Shown one piece after another: positions 6,947 through 18,751 of a DNA stretch of 64,000 nucleotides (positions are counted from its first letter, which is position 1; each line of letters begins with the position of its first letter). The notes under the pieces are model-generated. The model was not told where the DNA came from, ran no database searches, and saw only the letters and a program-made list of their open reading frames with translations. Where the stretch lies: positions 62,001-126,000 of the forward strand of contig NZ_JAUSQU010000001.1 in assembly GCF_030811455.1 (NCBI RefSeq), read 5' to 3'. Position numbers and translations under genes: made by a program. Origin of the DNA: Streptosporangium lutulentum. Lineage in GTDB: Bacteria > Actinomycetota > Actinomycetes > Streptosporangiales > Streptosporangiaceae.

Positions 6947-8491
6947 ATGGAGTACGACTACGTGATCGTCGGCGCGGGATCCGCTGGATGCGTGCTGGCC
7001 AACCGGCTCTCCGCGGATCCGGCGGTGACGGTCGTGCTGGTCGAGGCGGGCGGGACCGACGACAAGCTCGCGGTCCGGATGCCCGCCGGGTTCGGCAGGC
7101 TCTTCAAGACCGAGGACGACTGGAACTTCACCACCGCCAAGCAGGCCGAGCTGTCCGGCCGCGAACTCTACTGGCCGCGCGGGCGGATGCTCGGCGGCTC
7201 CTCGTCGATGAACGCCCAGATGTGGGTGCGCGGGCACAGGGCCGACTACGACGGCTGGGGAGTGCCCGGCTGGTCCTACGACGAGGTCCTGCCGTACTTC
7301 CACAGGATCGAGCGCCGCGTCGGCTCCAACCACGACGGCGTGTACGGCACGCGGGGCCCGGTCCACATCGAGGAGCTGCGCACCCCCAACCCCGCCACCG
7401 CGGCCTTCCTCCGGGCGTGCGGGGAGCTGGGGCTCACCCGGCTGGCGGAGCTGAACGGCCCCTCCAACGAGGGCTACTCCCAGACCCCGGTCACCCAGAA
7501 CAGGGGCCGCCGCTGGAGTTCCGCCGACGCCTACCTCAGGCCCGCGGCGAAGCGGCCCAACCTCACCGTGCTGACCTCCTTGCACGTGCGCGAGATCCTG
7601 GTCGCCGACGGGCGCGCGACCGGTGTGAGGTACGGCGACGGCACGGTGGTGCGGGCGCGCAAGGAGGTCATCCTGTCGGCGGGGGCGATCGGTTCCCCGC
7701 ACCTGCTGATGCTGTCGGGCATCGGTGCGGCGGACGAGTTACGGGCGGGCGGCGTCGAGCCGGTCCACGAGCTGCCCCAGGTCGGCAAGAACCTCCAGGA
7801 CCACCTGGCCTCGGGCATCTTCCTGCACTGTCCCCAGTCGATCACGCTCGCGGGCGCGGAGTCGATCGGCAACCTGCTTCGCTTCCTGGTCGGCCGTAGA
7901 GGAATGCTCACCTCGAACGTCGGCGAGGCCGTGGCCTTCATCCGCACCTCTCCCGACGAGCCCGCCCCCGACATCGAGCTGATCTTCGCTCCCGGGCCCT
8001 TCATCAACCACGGGCTCACCCCGCCGCCGGGCCACGGCCTGACCGTCGCCTCGATCCTGCTCCAGCCGGAGAGCCGCGGGCACATCTCCCTGAACGGCCG
8101 CGAGGTCGTGATCGACCCGGGGTACCTGACGGCGGAGGCCGACGTCCGGCGGCTGGTCGCCGGGCTGAGGAAGGCCGGGGAGCTGTTCGAGACCGCCGCG
8201 CTGGAGCCGTTCGCCGGACCGCCGATGGACCCGTACTGGGGCGCGCGGACCGACGAGGAGCTCGCCCGCTGGATCCGGGAGCGCAGTGAGACCCTCTACC
8301 ACCCGGTGGGCACCTGCCGGATGGGGCAGGACGCCGACTCGGTGGTGGATCCCGACCTGAAGGTCAGGGGGATCGACGCCCTCCGGGTCGTCGACGCCTC
8401 GATCATGCCGGTCATCAACCGCGGGCACACCCACGCGCCCACCCTCATGATCGCTGAAAAGGCCGCCGACCTGATCGCCGGTGACGGGTGA
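6947..8491 (+). CDS. GMC family FAD-dependent alcohol dehydrogenase/oxidase
   Basis: A 514-residue glucose-methanol-choline oxidoreductase of normal length. The N-terminal DYVIVGAGSAGCVLANRLS is the FAD Rossmann motif. GRMLGGSSSMNAQMWVRG is GMC signature 1 and the segment ending GAIGSPHLLMLSGIG is signature 2. The C-terminal YHPVGTCRMG and GHTHAPTLMIAEKAADLI contain the catalytic histidine pair region. ATG 6947 was chosen because AGAAGGG at 6931-6937 is well spaced and the protein then begins right at the FAD motif; GTG 6941 is also possible. It should oxidise an alcohol to an aldehyde or ketone. The divergent acyl-CoA ligase and downstream P450s suggest a lipid or terpenoid alcohol rather than choline, but the substrate is not determined. 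Confidence 0.87.
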   Translation: MEYDYVIVGAGSAGCVLANRLSADPAVTVVLVEAGGTDDKLAVRMPAGFGRLFKTEDDWNFTTAKQAELSGRELYWPRGRMLGGSSSMNAQMWVRGHRADYDGWGVPGWSYDEVLPYFHRIERRVGSNHDGVYGTRGPVHIEELRTPNPATAAFLRACGELGLTRLAELNGPSNEGYSQTPVTQNRGRRWSSADAYLRPAAKRPNLTVLTSLHVREILVADGRATGVRYGDGTVVRARKEVILSAGAIGSPHLLMLSGIGAADELRAGGVEPVHELPQVGKNLQDHLASGIFLHCPQSITLAGAESIGNLLRFLVGRRGMLTSNVGEAVAFIRTSPDEPAPDIELIFAPGPFINHGLTPPPGHGLTVASILLQPESRGHISLNGREVVIDPGYLTAEADVRRLVAGLRKAGELFETAALEPFAGPPMDPYWGARTDEELARWIRERSETLYHPVGTCRMGQDADSVVDPDLKVRGIDALRVVDASIMPVINRGHTHAPTLMIAEKAADLIAGDG

Positions 8492-8644
8492 CGTGTTGAC
8501 CGCCGGTGGGCCGCCGGTGGGCCGTGCCTGATGCCGTGGCGCGCGCCGGCGGTCCCGCGAGGTCGAGGATCTCATTCCGGCTGACCGGATCGGAGATCAC
8601 ATGGCAGGATCAGTGACCAGAATGAGATTCCAATGGAGGCTGGT

Positions 8645-9877
8645 GTGACGGTTTCACTCGCGGATATCGACCTGTCGGACATCGCCTTCTGGGAACGGCC
8701 GATGGTCGAGCGCGAGGAGGCTTTCGCGCTGCTACGCGCACAGCCGGTCCCGGTGCTGTTCCCCGAGCCGCCGGTCGCCTACGCGGCTCCGGGGCCGGGC
8801 TTCTACGCGCTGGTGAGGCACGCCGACATCGTCGAGGCCAGCCGCCGACCCGACGTCTTCTCCTCGGGCCGGGGCACGACCTCCGTCCAGGACCTGGGGG
8901 CCGAGTTCGGCGAGTACTTCGGCTCGATGATCAATATGGACGACCCTCGGCACGCCCGGCTCCGCCGTATCGTCTCCCGGGCGTTCACCCCGAAAATGAT
9001 CAAACAGTTCGAGGCCGACGTGCAGGTCGAGGCCACCCGGATCGTGGACGACCTCCTCGCCAAGGGGCCCGGGTGCGACTTCGTGACCGAAGTGGCCGTC
9101 AAGCTGCCCTTGAAGATCATTTGCGACATGATGGGTGTCGGCGCCGAGCACTACCAGACGGTCCTCGACGCGTCCAACATCATCCTGTCGGGCGGCGACC
9201 CCGAATTCATCGCGGACGTCAGCCGCGCGGCCGAGCTGCTCCTCGGCGCGGGACAGCGCCTGCAGGACCTCGTCGTCTCCCTGGCCGCCGAAGGCGGTGA
9301 CAACCTCATCACCTCCCTGACCAGCGCCAACATCGACGGGGAGAGGCTCACCGCGCAGGAGCTCGGCTCGTTCTTCATCCTGCTGGTCGTGGCGGGCAAC
9401 GAGACCACACGCAACGCCATCTCGCACGGCCTGCACCTGTTCACCCAGAACCCCGACCAGCGCGCCCTGCTGCTCGACGACCTGAAGGGCCGCCTGCCCG
9501 GCGCGGTCGAGGAGATCGTCCGCCTGGCCTCGCCCGTCGCCTGGATGCGCCGCAGCCTCACCCGGGACCACGAGATGAACGGCCACCTCTATCGCGAAGG
9601 TGACAAGGTCCTGCTCTACTACTGGGCCGCCAATCGCGACGAGGACGTCTTCTCCGACCCCTACCGCTTCGACATCCAGCGCGCAGACGGCCCGCACCTG
9701 GGCTTCGGCGGCCCGGGGCCGCATTTCTGTCTCGGCGCCCACCTGGCCCGCCGTGAGATCACCGTGATGTTCCGGGAACTGTTCACCCGGCTCCCGGAGA
9801 TCCGCTCCGTCGGCGAGCCCGACCGCCTGCGGTCAAGCTTCATCAACGGCATTAAGCATCTCACCTGCGAGTTCTGA
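8645..9877 (+). CDS. Cytochrome P450 (first of tandem pair)
   Basis: A 410-residue soluble bacterial P450. AGNETTRNAISHG is the oxygen-activating I-helix, EEIVRLASP carries the ExxR helix motif, and FGGPGPHFCLGAHLARREI contains the heme-ligating cysteine. The heme-loop and I-helix style resembles the CYP124/CYP125/CYP142 group of actinobacterial lipid and sterol side-chain hydroxylases (family resemblance only). The GTG start at 8645 is preferred because GGAGG (8635-8639) lies 5 bases upstream; ATG 8633 would add four residues. Upstream, ATCTCATTC and GAATGAGAT form a spaced inverted repeat at about 8568-8629. A second P450 follows after 76 bases and shares blocks of almost identical DNA with this one. 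Confidence 0.9.
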   Translation: MTVSLADIDLSDIAFWERPMVEREEAFALLRAQPVPVLFPEPPVAYAAPGPGFYALVRHADIVEASRRPDVFSSGRGTTSVQDLGAEFGEYFGSMINMDDPRHARLRRIVSRAFTPKMIKQFEADVQVEATRIVDDLLAKGPGCDFVTEVAVKLPLKIICDMMGVGAEHYQTVLDASNIILSGGDPEFIADVSRAAELLLGAGQRLQDLVVSLAAEGGDNLITSLTSANIDGERLTAQELGSFFILLVVAGNETTRNAISHGLHLFTQNPDQRALLLDDLKGRLPGAVEEIVRLASPVAWMRRSLTRDHEMNGHLYREGDKVLLYYWAANRDEDVFSDPYRFDIQRADGPHLGFGGPGPHFCLGAHLARREITVMFRELFTRLPEIRSVGEPDRLRSSFINGIKHLTCEF

Positions 9878-9953
9878 AGCTTTGACCGCTTAAAGCATGA
9901 CTTGTACGGCTATCCATTGACGTAAATGGTTGCTTTCGCAAATGATTGGCGCC

Positions 9954-11228
9954 ATGACCGTGACGCCAGCCGAGCGAAAGCCGATCATCTCCGCCGACGA
10001 TTTCGACCTGTCGGACCATGACTTCTGGGCCAGGCCCATACCCGAGAGGGAGCACGCCTTCCAGCTCCTCCGGGATCTTGAACACCCCGCCTTCTACGAG
10101 GAGGTGGAGCTCTCCTTCGCGCCGAGGGGGCCCGGATACTACGCGCTGGTCAAGCATGCGGACATCCTGGAGGCCAGTCGCAATCCCGAGGTGTTCTGCT
10201 CGGGGGAGGGCGGAGCCACCAACATCCCGGACATGCCGCCGGAGTTCACCGAGTACTTCGGCTCGATGATCAATATGGACGATCCCCGGCACGCCCGGCT
10301 CCGCCGTATCGTCTCCCGGGCGTTCACCCCGAAAATGATCAAACAGTTCGAGGCCGATGTCGACACGGCCGCCGCCCGCATCGTGGACGATCTCCTCGCC
10401 AAGGGGCCCGGATGCGACTTCGTGACCGAGGTGGCCGCCAAACTGCCCTTGAAGATCATCTGCGACATGATGGGGATCCCGGAGAAGGACTACGGCACGG
10501 TCTTCGAACGGTCCAACATGATCCTCGGCGGGTTCGACCCCGAGTACGGCGGCGAGGACATGTCCACCGTCGCGGAGAAGCTGCTGACCGCCGGGATGGA
10601 GCTGCAGCAGCTCGTCCAGGACCTCGCCGCGCAGCGGGCCGAGCACCCCACGAGCGATCTCATCTCATCGCTGGTCAACGCCAACATCGACGGGGAGAGG
10701 CTCACCGCGCAGGAGCTCGGTTCGTTCTTCATCCTGCTGGTCGTGGCGGGCAACGAGACCACACGCAACGCCATCTCGCACGGCCTGCACCTGTTCACCC
10801 AGAACCCCGACCAGCGCGCCCTCCTGCTTGAGGACCTCGACGGCCGTCTCCCCGGCGCGGTCGAGGAGATCGTCCGCCTGGCCTCGCCGGTGAACTACAT
10901 GCGCCGCAAGGTCACTCGCGACCACGAGATGAACGGCCAGCTCTACCGCAAGGGCCAGAAGGTCGTCCTGTACTACTGGGCCGCCAACCGGGACGAGAGC
11001 GTCTTCCCCGACGCGCTCCGCTTCGACATCACCCGCAGCCCCAACCCGCACGTCGGCTACGGCGGACCGGGGCCGCACTTCTGCCTCGGCGCCCACCTGG
11101 CCCGCCGTGAGATCACCGTGATGTTCCGGGAACTGCTACGCCGCGTCCCGCAGATCGAGGGTGGCAGCCCGGAACGGCTCTACTCCAACTTCATCAACGG
11201 GATCAAGCACATGAACTGCGAGTTCTGA
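9954..11228 (+). CDS. Cytochrome P450 (second of tandem pair)
   Basis: A 424-residue P450 with the same landmarks as its neighbour: AGNETTRNAISHG, EEIVRLASPV and YGGPGPHFCLGAHLARREI. Compared with the first copy it has an extra N-terminal stretch and a different substrate-recognition region (around RSNMILGGFDPEYGGEDM), while three blocks are almost base-for-base identical. The start is uncertain: ATG 9954, ATG 9942 and TTG 9930 are all in frame and none has a strong Shine-Dalgarno. ATG 9954 gives an N-terminus (MTVTPAERKP) most like that of the first copy. The pair is probably a duplication with later gene conversion, giving two hydroxylases with different substrate pockets. No ferredoxin gene is nearby, so electrons must come from elsewhere in the genome. 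Confidence 0.9.
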   Translation: MTVTPAERKPIISADDFDLSDHDFWARPIPEREHAFQLLRDLEHPAFYEEVELSFAPRGPGYYALVKHADILEASRNPEVFCSGEGGATNIPDMPPEFTEYFGSMINMDDPRHARLRRIVSRAFTPKMIKQFEADVDTAAARIVDDLLAKGPGCDFVTEVAAKLPLKIICDMMGIPEKDYGTVFERSNMILGGFDPEYGGEDMSTVAEKLLTAGMELQQLVQDLAAQRAEHPTSDLISSLVNANIDGERLTAQELGSFFILLVVAGNETTRNAISHGLHLFTQNPDQRALLLEDLDGRLPGAVEEIVRLASPVNYMRRKVTRDHEMNGQLYRKGQKVVLYYWAANRDESVFPDALRFDITRSPNPHVGYGGPGPHFCLGAHLARREITVMFRELLRRVPQIEGGSPERLYSNFINGIKHMNCEF

Positions 11229-11229
11229 G

Positions 11230-13428
11230 TCACGAAGTCGTCGCCTTGATCGACTTGAAGACGGTGTTGATGTCGGGCAGCAACTCCTTCTTGCTGTCCG
11301 GCACCGACATGTAGACGATCGCGGGCAGGTCGGCACCGGTGCTCACGGCGGCCACGACCATGGTGGTCTTGGCCTCACCGGAAGTGATCTCGTAGGCGGC
11401 GAGCTGGCCCGGCAGGCCGTCGACGGTCAAGGTCTGCTGGGCGGTCTTGCGGGCGGTGTTGCCCTCGGGGAAGAACTTGTTGCGGCCGGCGGACGCCACC
11501 GCGTTGATCACGGGGGCGAGGTTCTCCGGCGAGGTGTACTTGCTCTTCAGCCGGGGCGAGAGCGGGCCCGACATCACCTGGGCGAACTGCGTCTTGCCCG
11601 TGGAGTCCGGTCCCGCCGGGAGATACTGGCGGGTGGCGAATCCGAAGACCGTGGGCACGGTCGAACGCTGATCCTGGCGCCAGGGAGCGCCGAGCTTGGT
11701 CAGGGTGATCCCCGCCCCCTGGTCGGTGAGGGTGCCGGCGACCGGCGAGGCCTCACCGGGGAAGCGCGGCAGACGGCCCAGCGGCTTGGGCTTGGAGGGG
11801 GCCTTGCCGGTGGCCGCGGGCTTGGCCGTGGTGGTGGCGGGCTCCTCCTCGGCCGAGGCCAGCGGTCCGGCCACGAACGCCCAGATCAGCGCGATGATCA
11901 GCGCGACGGCCACGGAGCCGGCGAGCGCGAAGACCCAGACCGGCTTGCCCTGCCCGTCGAGATCCTCGTCGTCCATGGCCTGGTAGTTGTCGCCGAAGAC
12001 CGTGTTCCACAGCTCCTGCTGACGCTCGGGCGGCGGGGTCTTCGGGCCGCTGATCTGGCCCGCGGTGACGAACGGCTTGCTCGGGTCGGACGGATCCCTG
12101 CTCAGGTGGTGGCCCGGCTGACCCTGCTGCACGGGCGGGGCCGGCGGGATCTGCGAGGTCTGCTGGAGCTGGGGGCCGTTGCCGGGATGCTGACCGTCGG
12201 GGCCCCGAGGCGGGAAGACGGGGACATCCGGTGCGGCCGAGGTGGCCGCCGCGGTCGCGGCGGCCAGAGCCCACATGGCGGGGTTGTCCGCCACGCCGAA
12301 GCTACGACGCGGCGCGGGGCCGGCACCGTTGGCGGCGTTGCCGCCACCTCTGCCGTTGCCGTCGCCGAAAGGAGCACCGTTGCCGGAGGGAGCACCACCG
12401 AGCGCGGCGACGGGGACATCGGCCGGAGGGGTCGCCCGGGGAGGGGAGAAGAGCGGGTTCTGCGTCGCGGCGGGACCCGCGCTCCACGCCGTGTTCTCCG
12501 CCGGAGGCGGGGGAGTGGGCGGCCACACGCTGTTCTCCGCCCCGTGAGGCGGCGGCCAGGAGCCGAGGTTCTCCCGCGGGGGCCCGGAGGCCTGCCAGGA
12601 GTCGGCCGGCGGTGAACCGGGAACCTGCGGGCGGCCCTGGTCGCCCGCCTGGGGACCGGAGGCGCCGCCCCCCTGCGGCGCGGTGGCCTGCTGCCATCCG
12701 TCGCCCGGGGAAGGGGCGCCGGGAGAGGTCTGCTGCCAGCCGTCGCCGGGGGAGGTCTGCCATCCGCCGCCGTTTCCCTGCGGGCCGGAGGTCTGCTGCC
12801 AGCCGTCGTTTCCTCTCGGCGAGCCGCCCTGGTTCGCCGGAGGGGTGAAAGCCTGCTGCCAGCTACTGCTGCCCAAAGAGGGGTTGCTGGGAGAGCTCTG
12901 CTGCCACGGAGCCTCGGCCGGAAAACCGGTGGCCCGCTGCCGGTCGTCGTTTCCTCCCTGTGGCGCGGCGGCCTGCTGCCAGCCGTCACCACCCTGTGGC
13001 GCGGCGGCCTGCCAGCCATCGCCTCCCTGCGGCGCGGCGGCCTGTTGCCGGCCGTCGCCTCCCTGCGGGCCGGGAGCCGGTGGACGGCCCTGGTTGCCTG
13101 CCTGGGGACCGGAGGCCTGCTGCCAGCCGTTGCCCGGGGAGGGGTTGCTGGGAGAGGTCTGCTGCCACGAACTCTCGGCCGGGGGACCGGAGGGCTGCTG
13201 CCGGTCGTCGTTTCCTCCCTGTGACGCGGCGGCCTGCTGCCAGCCGTTGCCGGGAGAGGTGATGCCGGGGGAGGTCTGCCACGAACCGTCGGCTCGATGC
13301 TCGTCCTGGGGAAGAGGAAGTCGGGGGCTGCTGGTGCCAAGGGGGTCCTGCGCCCAGGTGGGCGGCGGCTCTTCTGCCTCCGGCCATGCCCGAGGCAGGG
13401 GGGATTGGCTGGACTGCTCCGAGGCCAT
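11230..13428 (-). CDS. Repeat-rich single-pass membrane protein of unknown function
   Basis: A 732-residue protein I do not recognise by family. Residues 1 to about 450 are Pro/Gln/Gly/Trp-rich low complexity with many copies of a GNGWQQ, GDGWQQ or GDGRQQ unit spaced by APQGG-like linkers. A calmer region follows, then one membrane helix (VWVFALAGSVAVALIIALIW), then a C-terminal domain of about 180 residues that should lie outside the cell. ATG 13428 was chosen over upstream in-frame codons because GGAGG sits about 10 bases before it. The design (disordered cytosolic region, one helix, small external domain) is common in actinomycete envelope proteins. Its stop lies next to the P450 stop, so the two genes are convergent. 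The DNA under the repeats is itself tandemly repeated. Confidence 0.75.
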   Translation of the reverse strand: MASEQSSQSPLPRAWPEAEEPPPTWAQDPLGTSSPRLPLPQDEHRADGSWQTSPGITSPGNGWQQAAASQGGNDDRQQPSGPPAESSWQQTSPSNPSPGNGWQQASGPQAGNQGRPPAPGPQGGDGRQQAAAPQGGDGWQAAAPQGGDGWQQAAAPQGGNDDRQRATGFPAEAPWQQSSPSNPSLGSSSWQQAFTPPANQGGSPRGNDGWQQTSGPQGNGGGWQTSPGDGWQQTSPGAPSPGDGWQQATAPQGGGASGPQAGDQGRPQVPGSPPADSWQASGPPRENLGSWPPPHGAENSVWPPTPPPPAENTAWSAGPAATQNPLFSPPRATPPADVPVAALGGAPSGNGAPFGDGNGRGGGNAANGAGPAPRRSFGVADNPAMWALAAATAAATSAAPDVPVFPPRGPDGQHPGNGPQLQQTSQIPPAPPVQQGQPGHHLSRDPSDPSKPFVTAGQISGPKTPPPERQQELWNTVFGDNYQAMDDEDLDGQGKPVWVFALAGSVAVALIIALIWAFVAGPLASAEEEPATTTAKPAATGKAPSKPKPLGRLPRFPGEASPVAGTLTDQGAGITLTKLGAPWRQDQRSTVPTVFGFATRQYLPAGPDSTGKTQFAQVMSGPLSPRLKSKYTSPENLAPVINAVASAGRNKFFPEGNTARKTAQQTLTVDGLPGQLAAYEITSGEAKTTMVVAAVSTGADLPAIVYMSVPDSKKELLPDINTVFKSIKATTS
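12640..13290 (-). repeat. Coding tandem repeats (WQQ units)
   Basis: Many copies of a CTGCTGCCA(G/T)CC(G/A)TC motif on the plus strand, with spacing varying by multiples of three, encode the DGWQQ/NGWQQ units of the membrane protein. Several neighbouring copies are almost identical at DNA level, indicating recent expansion. Confidence 0.7.
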
Positions 13429-13968
13429 GCTTTCCTTACCTCCCGCGCGGGTGCCCGAATTAGGGGTATTGGGCATGGTCTCACGTAGGACAGGGGGATT
13501 CGCAGGGAAACTGGAGAACGCTCCCCTGAACTGGAGTCCGGTGGGGTCGGTTGGTGGATCCTGCAGGGGCAGGCCGACCTCCGAAGGATCCGGGCCCTGC
13601 CCCGGCTCGACTGAATGTGCCACGGTAAAGAGAGTAAGCGGGGGGACGTACGAGGTCACAACAGGTGTATCGCCATCCGGTCTCGTCTTGCCCGGATGTG
13701 CGAGCGTCCCCATTGTGCCGACCGGCCGCTCCGCTGTCCCCCTTTCATGATGATCGGCCTTGTTTTCCCAGGCCATGAATATGACTTGTGGACTGCGATA
13801 GGCTTGGAATATGCATGCCGCGACCTTGCTGCTTACCGGGCCGCATCGGATTTCCTGGCTCTGAGTGCCCTGCCGATGCGGCTGCCCTTCGCGTGAGCGG
13901 AGGGTTTTTCCATTGGGCCAGAACGGGCCAGATCATCTGCACAGACGTATACCGAGGGAAGATTGAAC
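13429..13968. other. 540-bp divergent intergenic region upstream of leuS
   Basis: Contains the promoters of the repeat-rich membrane protein (leftward) and leuS (rightward). I looked for a T-box leader (anticodon-like specifier loop, conserved T-box bulge, antiterminator) and a c-di-AMP element and saw neither. A GGATCC pair and GC-rich arms at about 13555-13605 could form a local hairpin. Confidence 0.4.
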
Positions 13969-16455
<2,487 letters not shown>

Positions 16456-16479
16456 CCCGCGTCCCCGGATGAACGCCGG

Positions 16480-16538
16480 AGGTGTCCCGTGCCGCTCACG
16501 CGGTCTCTCGCAGAACGCGTGAGCGGCACGGGACACCT
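16480..16538 (+). terminator. leuS terminator hairpin
   Basis: Arms of 23 bases at 16480-16502 and 16516-16538 are perfectly complementary around a 13-base loop, starting 25 bases after the leuS stop. A short CTTT follows. Confidence 0.85.
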
Positions 16539-16604
16539 GCTTTCACAGACGCGTCCGCTGGTTCGACGCCTTGACCGCGTGCACGGAAGGCGACGGCCCA
16601 CCGT

Positions 16605-16690
16605 GCCGTCCTCTCCGTTCTCTCCGTCTCCGCCGTTCTCTCCGTCTCCGCTGTCTTCTCCGTCTCCGTCCTCTCCGTCTCGCCGTCCTC
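16605..16690. repeat. Pyrimidine-rich microsatellite (TCTCCGTCTCCG-like)
   Basis: An interrupted repeat of TCTCCGT / TCTCCGC units, about 85 bases, almost all pyrimidine on the plus strand, between leuS and the next gene. It opens a frame on the minus strand rich in Glu, Thr and Arg, but this has no ribosome site and mirrors the repeat, so I do not call a gene. The rest of 16539-16963 holds nothing further that I can identify. Confidence 0.6.
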
Positions 16691-16963
16691 CCGTCGAACG
16701 CGGCGGCGTCGCGGCACGGCGATCTGTCATGCCGGCAGAACGTGATCCCACCCGTGTGGCATGGCCCTCACACGCCTGCCGGCCGGCGCGAATGTTACGG
16801 TGTGTGTCCATTCCACTCCACGGAGTCTCGCCGAAGGAGTGATCGCGCCCCCGAGATCACTCCCGCGTGGCTCCTCACCCCCGGTTCGACGACGGGGCGC
16901 CGGCCCGCATCTCGGTAGCCGGTGGTGGAAGGGAAGGACAACGGCTGACAGGGGGATAGAGGC

Positions 16964-17830
16964 ATGCGGGTATCGGTATTGGGGATGGGCAGCATGGGGC
17001 GGGCGCTGGCCCTGCGGTTGCTCGAACGCGGTCATGTGGTCACGATCTGGAACCGGACGCCGGGCAAGGCGGCCGAGGTCGTCGACGCCGGTGCCGTGGA
17101 GGCGTCCTCGCCGATCGAGGCCGCGCGGGGAACCGAGGCCGTGCTGATGTCGCTCGCCGACGACAGGGCGGTCCGTGACGTCATGACCCGGCTGGCCGAT
17201 CTCGGATCGGATCCCGGAGGGCCGATCGTGGCCGATATGAGCACCGTCTCTCCGGACACGTCCCGCGCGCTGGTGGATCTGGTGCCGGGAGGCCGTTTTG
17301 TGGCCGCCCCCATCCTCGGAGGGCCTCAGGCCGTCGTCGAGGGGCAGGCCATGGGGCTGCTGGGAGGCGAACGCGATCTCGTGGACCGGCTGAAGCCGAT
17401 CTGGCCGGATCTCTTCGCCACGCGCTGGTACTACTGCGGGGGCGACCCGGGAAACGCCCTGACGTACAAGCTTCTGAACAACTATCTGATGATGTCGGGT
17501 ATCGCCGTCATCGCCGAAGTGGTGGCGACGGGTCAGGCGGCCGGACTCGACGAGGCGATGCTGAGGGAGTTTCTCTTCCAGTGGCCGACCGTCGCGCCCG
17601 CCCTGCACAACCGGCTCGACGGCATCCTCGGTGACGACCACCGCGGATGGTTCACGACGTCGCTCGGTGCCAAGGACGTGCGGCTCACCGTGGAGGTCGC
17701 GGAGTCGAGGGGTATTGATCTTCCGATCGCCCGGCTGGTCGAACGGCGCTACGAGGAAGCCGCCGAGCGTGGATGGAGCGACTCCGACATAACCGCGGTC
17801 GTGGAGTTGCTCAGGGACCGGCGTCGCTGA
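16964..17830 (+). CDS. NAD(P)-dependent beta-hydroxyacid dehydrogenase / imine reductase-like
   Basis: A 288-residue protein of the 6-phosphogluconate / 3-hydroxyisobutyrate dehydrogenase-like superfamily. The N-terminal MRVSVLGMGSMGRALALRLL is the dinucleotide-binding fold; the arginine in WNRTPGKA after beta-2 favours NADP(H). The C-terminal all-helical domain, which swaps between subunits, begins near KLLNNYLMM. The usual catalytic lysine of hydroxyacid dehydrogenases would lie in that region (LTYKLLNNY). Members reduce beta-hydroxyacids or imines; which one applies here cannot be decided by eye. A purine-rich GGGGGATAGAGG precedes the ATG. It stands alone between leuS and lexA and converges on lexA. 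Confidence 0.8.
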   Translation: MRVSVLGMGSMGRALALRLLERGHVVTIWNRTPGKAAEVVDAGAVEASSPIEAARGTEAVLMSLADDRAVRDVMTRLADLGSDPGGPIVADMSTVSPDTSRALVDLVPGGRFVAAPILGGPQAVVEGQAMGLLGGERDLVDRLKPIWPDLFATRWYYCGGDPGNALTYKLLNNYLMMSGIAVIAEVVATGQAAGLDEAMLREFLFQWPTVAPALHNRLDGILGDDHRGWFTTSLGAKDVRLTVEVAESRGIDLPIARLVERRYEEAAERGWSDSDITAVVELLRDRRR

Positions 17831-17900
17831 ACGCCGGAGGGGAGCGTGGCCCTGGCCGGGTGGCCTCGCTCCCCTCCGATGTGTTGTCTCGCGGTGTGCG

Positions 17901-18611
17901 TCAGAGCTTGCGCAGAACCGCCACGACCTTGCCCAGGACGGTGGCCTCGTCACCCGGGATCGGGTCGTAGTTCGAGTTGTGCGGGACCAGCCAGACGTGG
18001 CCGTCCTTGCGCTTGAAGGTCTTGACCGTGGCCTCACCGTCGATCATCGCCGCGACCACGTCGCCGTTGTCGGCCACGGGCTGCTGGCGCACGACCACCC
18101 AGTCGCCGTCGGCGATCGCCGCTTCGATCATCGAGTCGCCGGTCACCTGGAGCAGGAAGAGCGTGCCCTCGCCGACGAGTTGCTTGGGCAGGGCGAAGAC
18201 GTCTTCGACGCTCTCCTCGGCGAGAATCGGGCCACCGGCGGCGATCCGGCCGACGAGCGGCACGTAGGCCGCGGTCGGGCGGTTGACCGGCGCCTCGTCG
18301 TCTCCGGCGCCGGGATCCACCCACAACGCGGGCTCGCCGGGGAGACGCACCTCGAGCGCGCGGGGACGGTGCGGATCGCGGCGCAGGTAGCCCTTGCGCT
18401 GCAACGCCGTCAACTGGTGCGACACGCTGGAGGTGCTGGTGAGCTGCACCGCCTCACCGATCTCTCGCATGGACGGCGGATAGCCGCGCTGCTGCACGGA
18501 ATCACGGATGACCTCAAGGATCTTCCGCTGCCTGGGGGTGAGGCCAAGAGAGTCACGTCTGCGTACCGCCAGGTCGCCGGTGGCCGAACCGTTCTCGTCA
18601 TGCTCGCTCAT
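17901..18611 (-). CDS. lexA: SOS repressor LexA
   Basis: A 236-residue repressor of the DNA-damage response. The N-terminal winged helix is clear ([20 protein letters not shown], then [20 protein letters not shown] as the recognition helix). The self-cleavage Ala-Gly bond lies in [13 protein letters not shown], and the Ser-Lys dyad is in [10 protein letters not shown] and [13 protein letters not shown] 18611 is chosen because GAGGAG is about 6 bases upstream; an ATG 15 bases earlier is in frame but lies on the ribosome site. A LexA-box-like site lies 73 bases upstream, consistent with autoregulation. The divergent neighbour is a LysM protein and then nrdR, the same order as lexA - Rv2719c (chiZ) - nrdR in Mycobacterium tuberculosis. 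Confidence 0.97.
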   Translation of the reverse strand: MSEHDENGSATGDLAVRRRDSLGLTPRQRKILEVIRDSVQQRGYPPSMREIGEAVQLTSTSSVSHQLTALQRKGYLRRDPHRPRALEVRLPGEPALWVDPGAGDDEAPVNRPTAAYVPLVGRIAAGGPILAEESVEDVFALPKQLVGEGTLFLLQVTGDSMIEAAIADGDWVVVRQQPVADNGDVVAAMIDGEATVKTFKRKDGHVWLVPHNSNYDPIPGDEATVLGKVVAVLRKL

Positions 18612-18683
18612 GCGATCTCCTCGCATCCCGGTCTGTATTGATTGCGTCGCACACAGCGACCGTACTCCGACCGAAGATCATAC

Positions 18684-18699
18684 TCAAACAATAGTTCGA
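18684..18699. promoter_or_regulatory. LexA box (SOS box)
   Basis: Read on the lexA strand the site is TCGAACTATTGTTTGA, one mismatch from the actinobacterial palindrome TCGAAC-N4-GTTCGA. It sits between lexA and the divergent LysM gene, where it can control both. Confidence 0.75.
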
Positions 18700-18751
18700 A
18701 TGTCCTCGAAATCGATGCCAGCGTGGTGTACAACATCGTACGGGAGTTCGA

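Noticed and set aside
13777..13968. T-box leader before leuS
   Set aside because: No T-box bulge, specifier loop or antiterminator could be drawn; the leader is also short.
16496..16717. Minus-strand ORF rich in Glu, Thr and Arg
   Set aside because: Encoded only by the pyrimidine microsatellite and the leuS terminator; no ribosome site.
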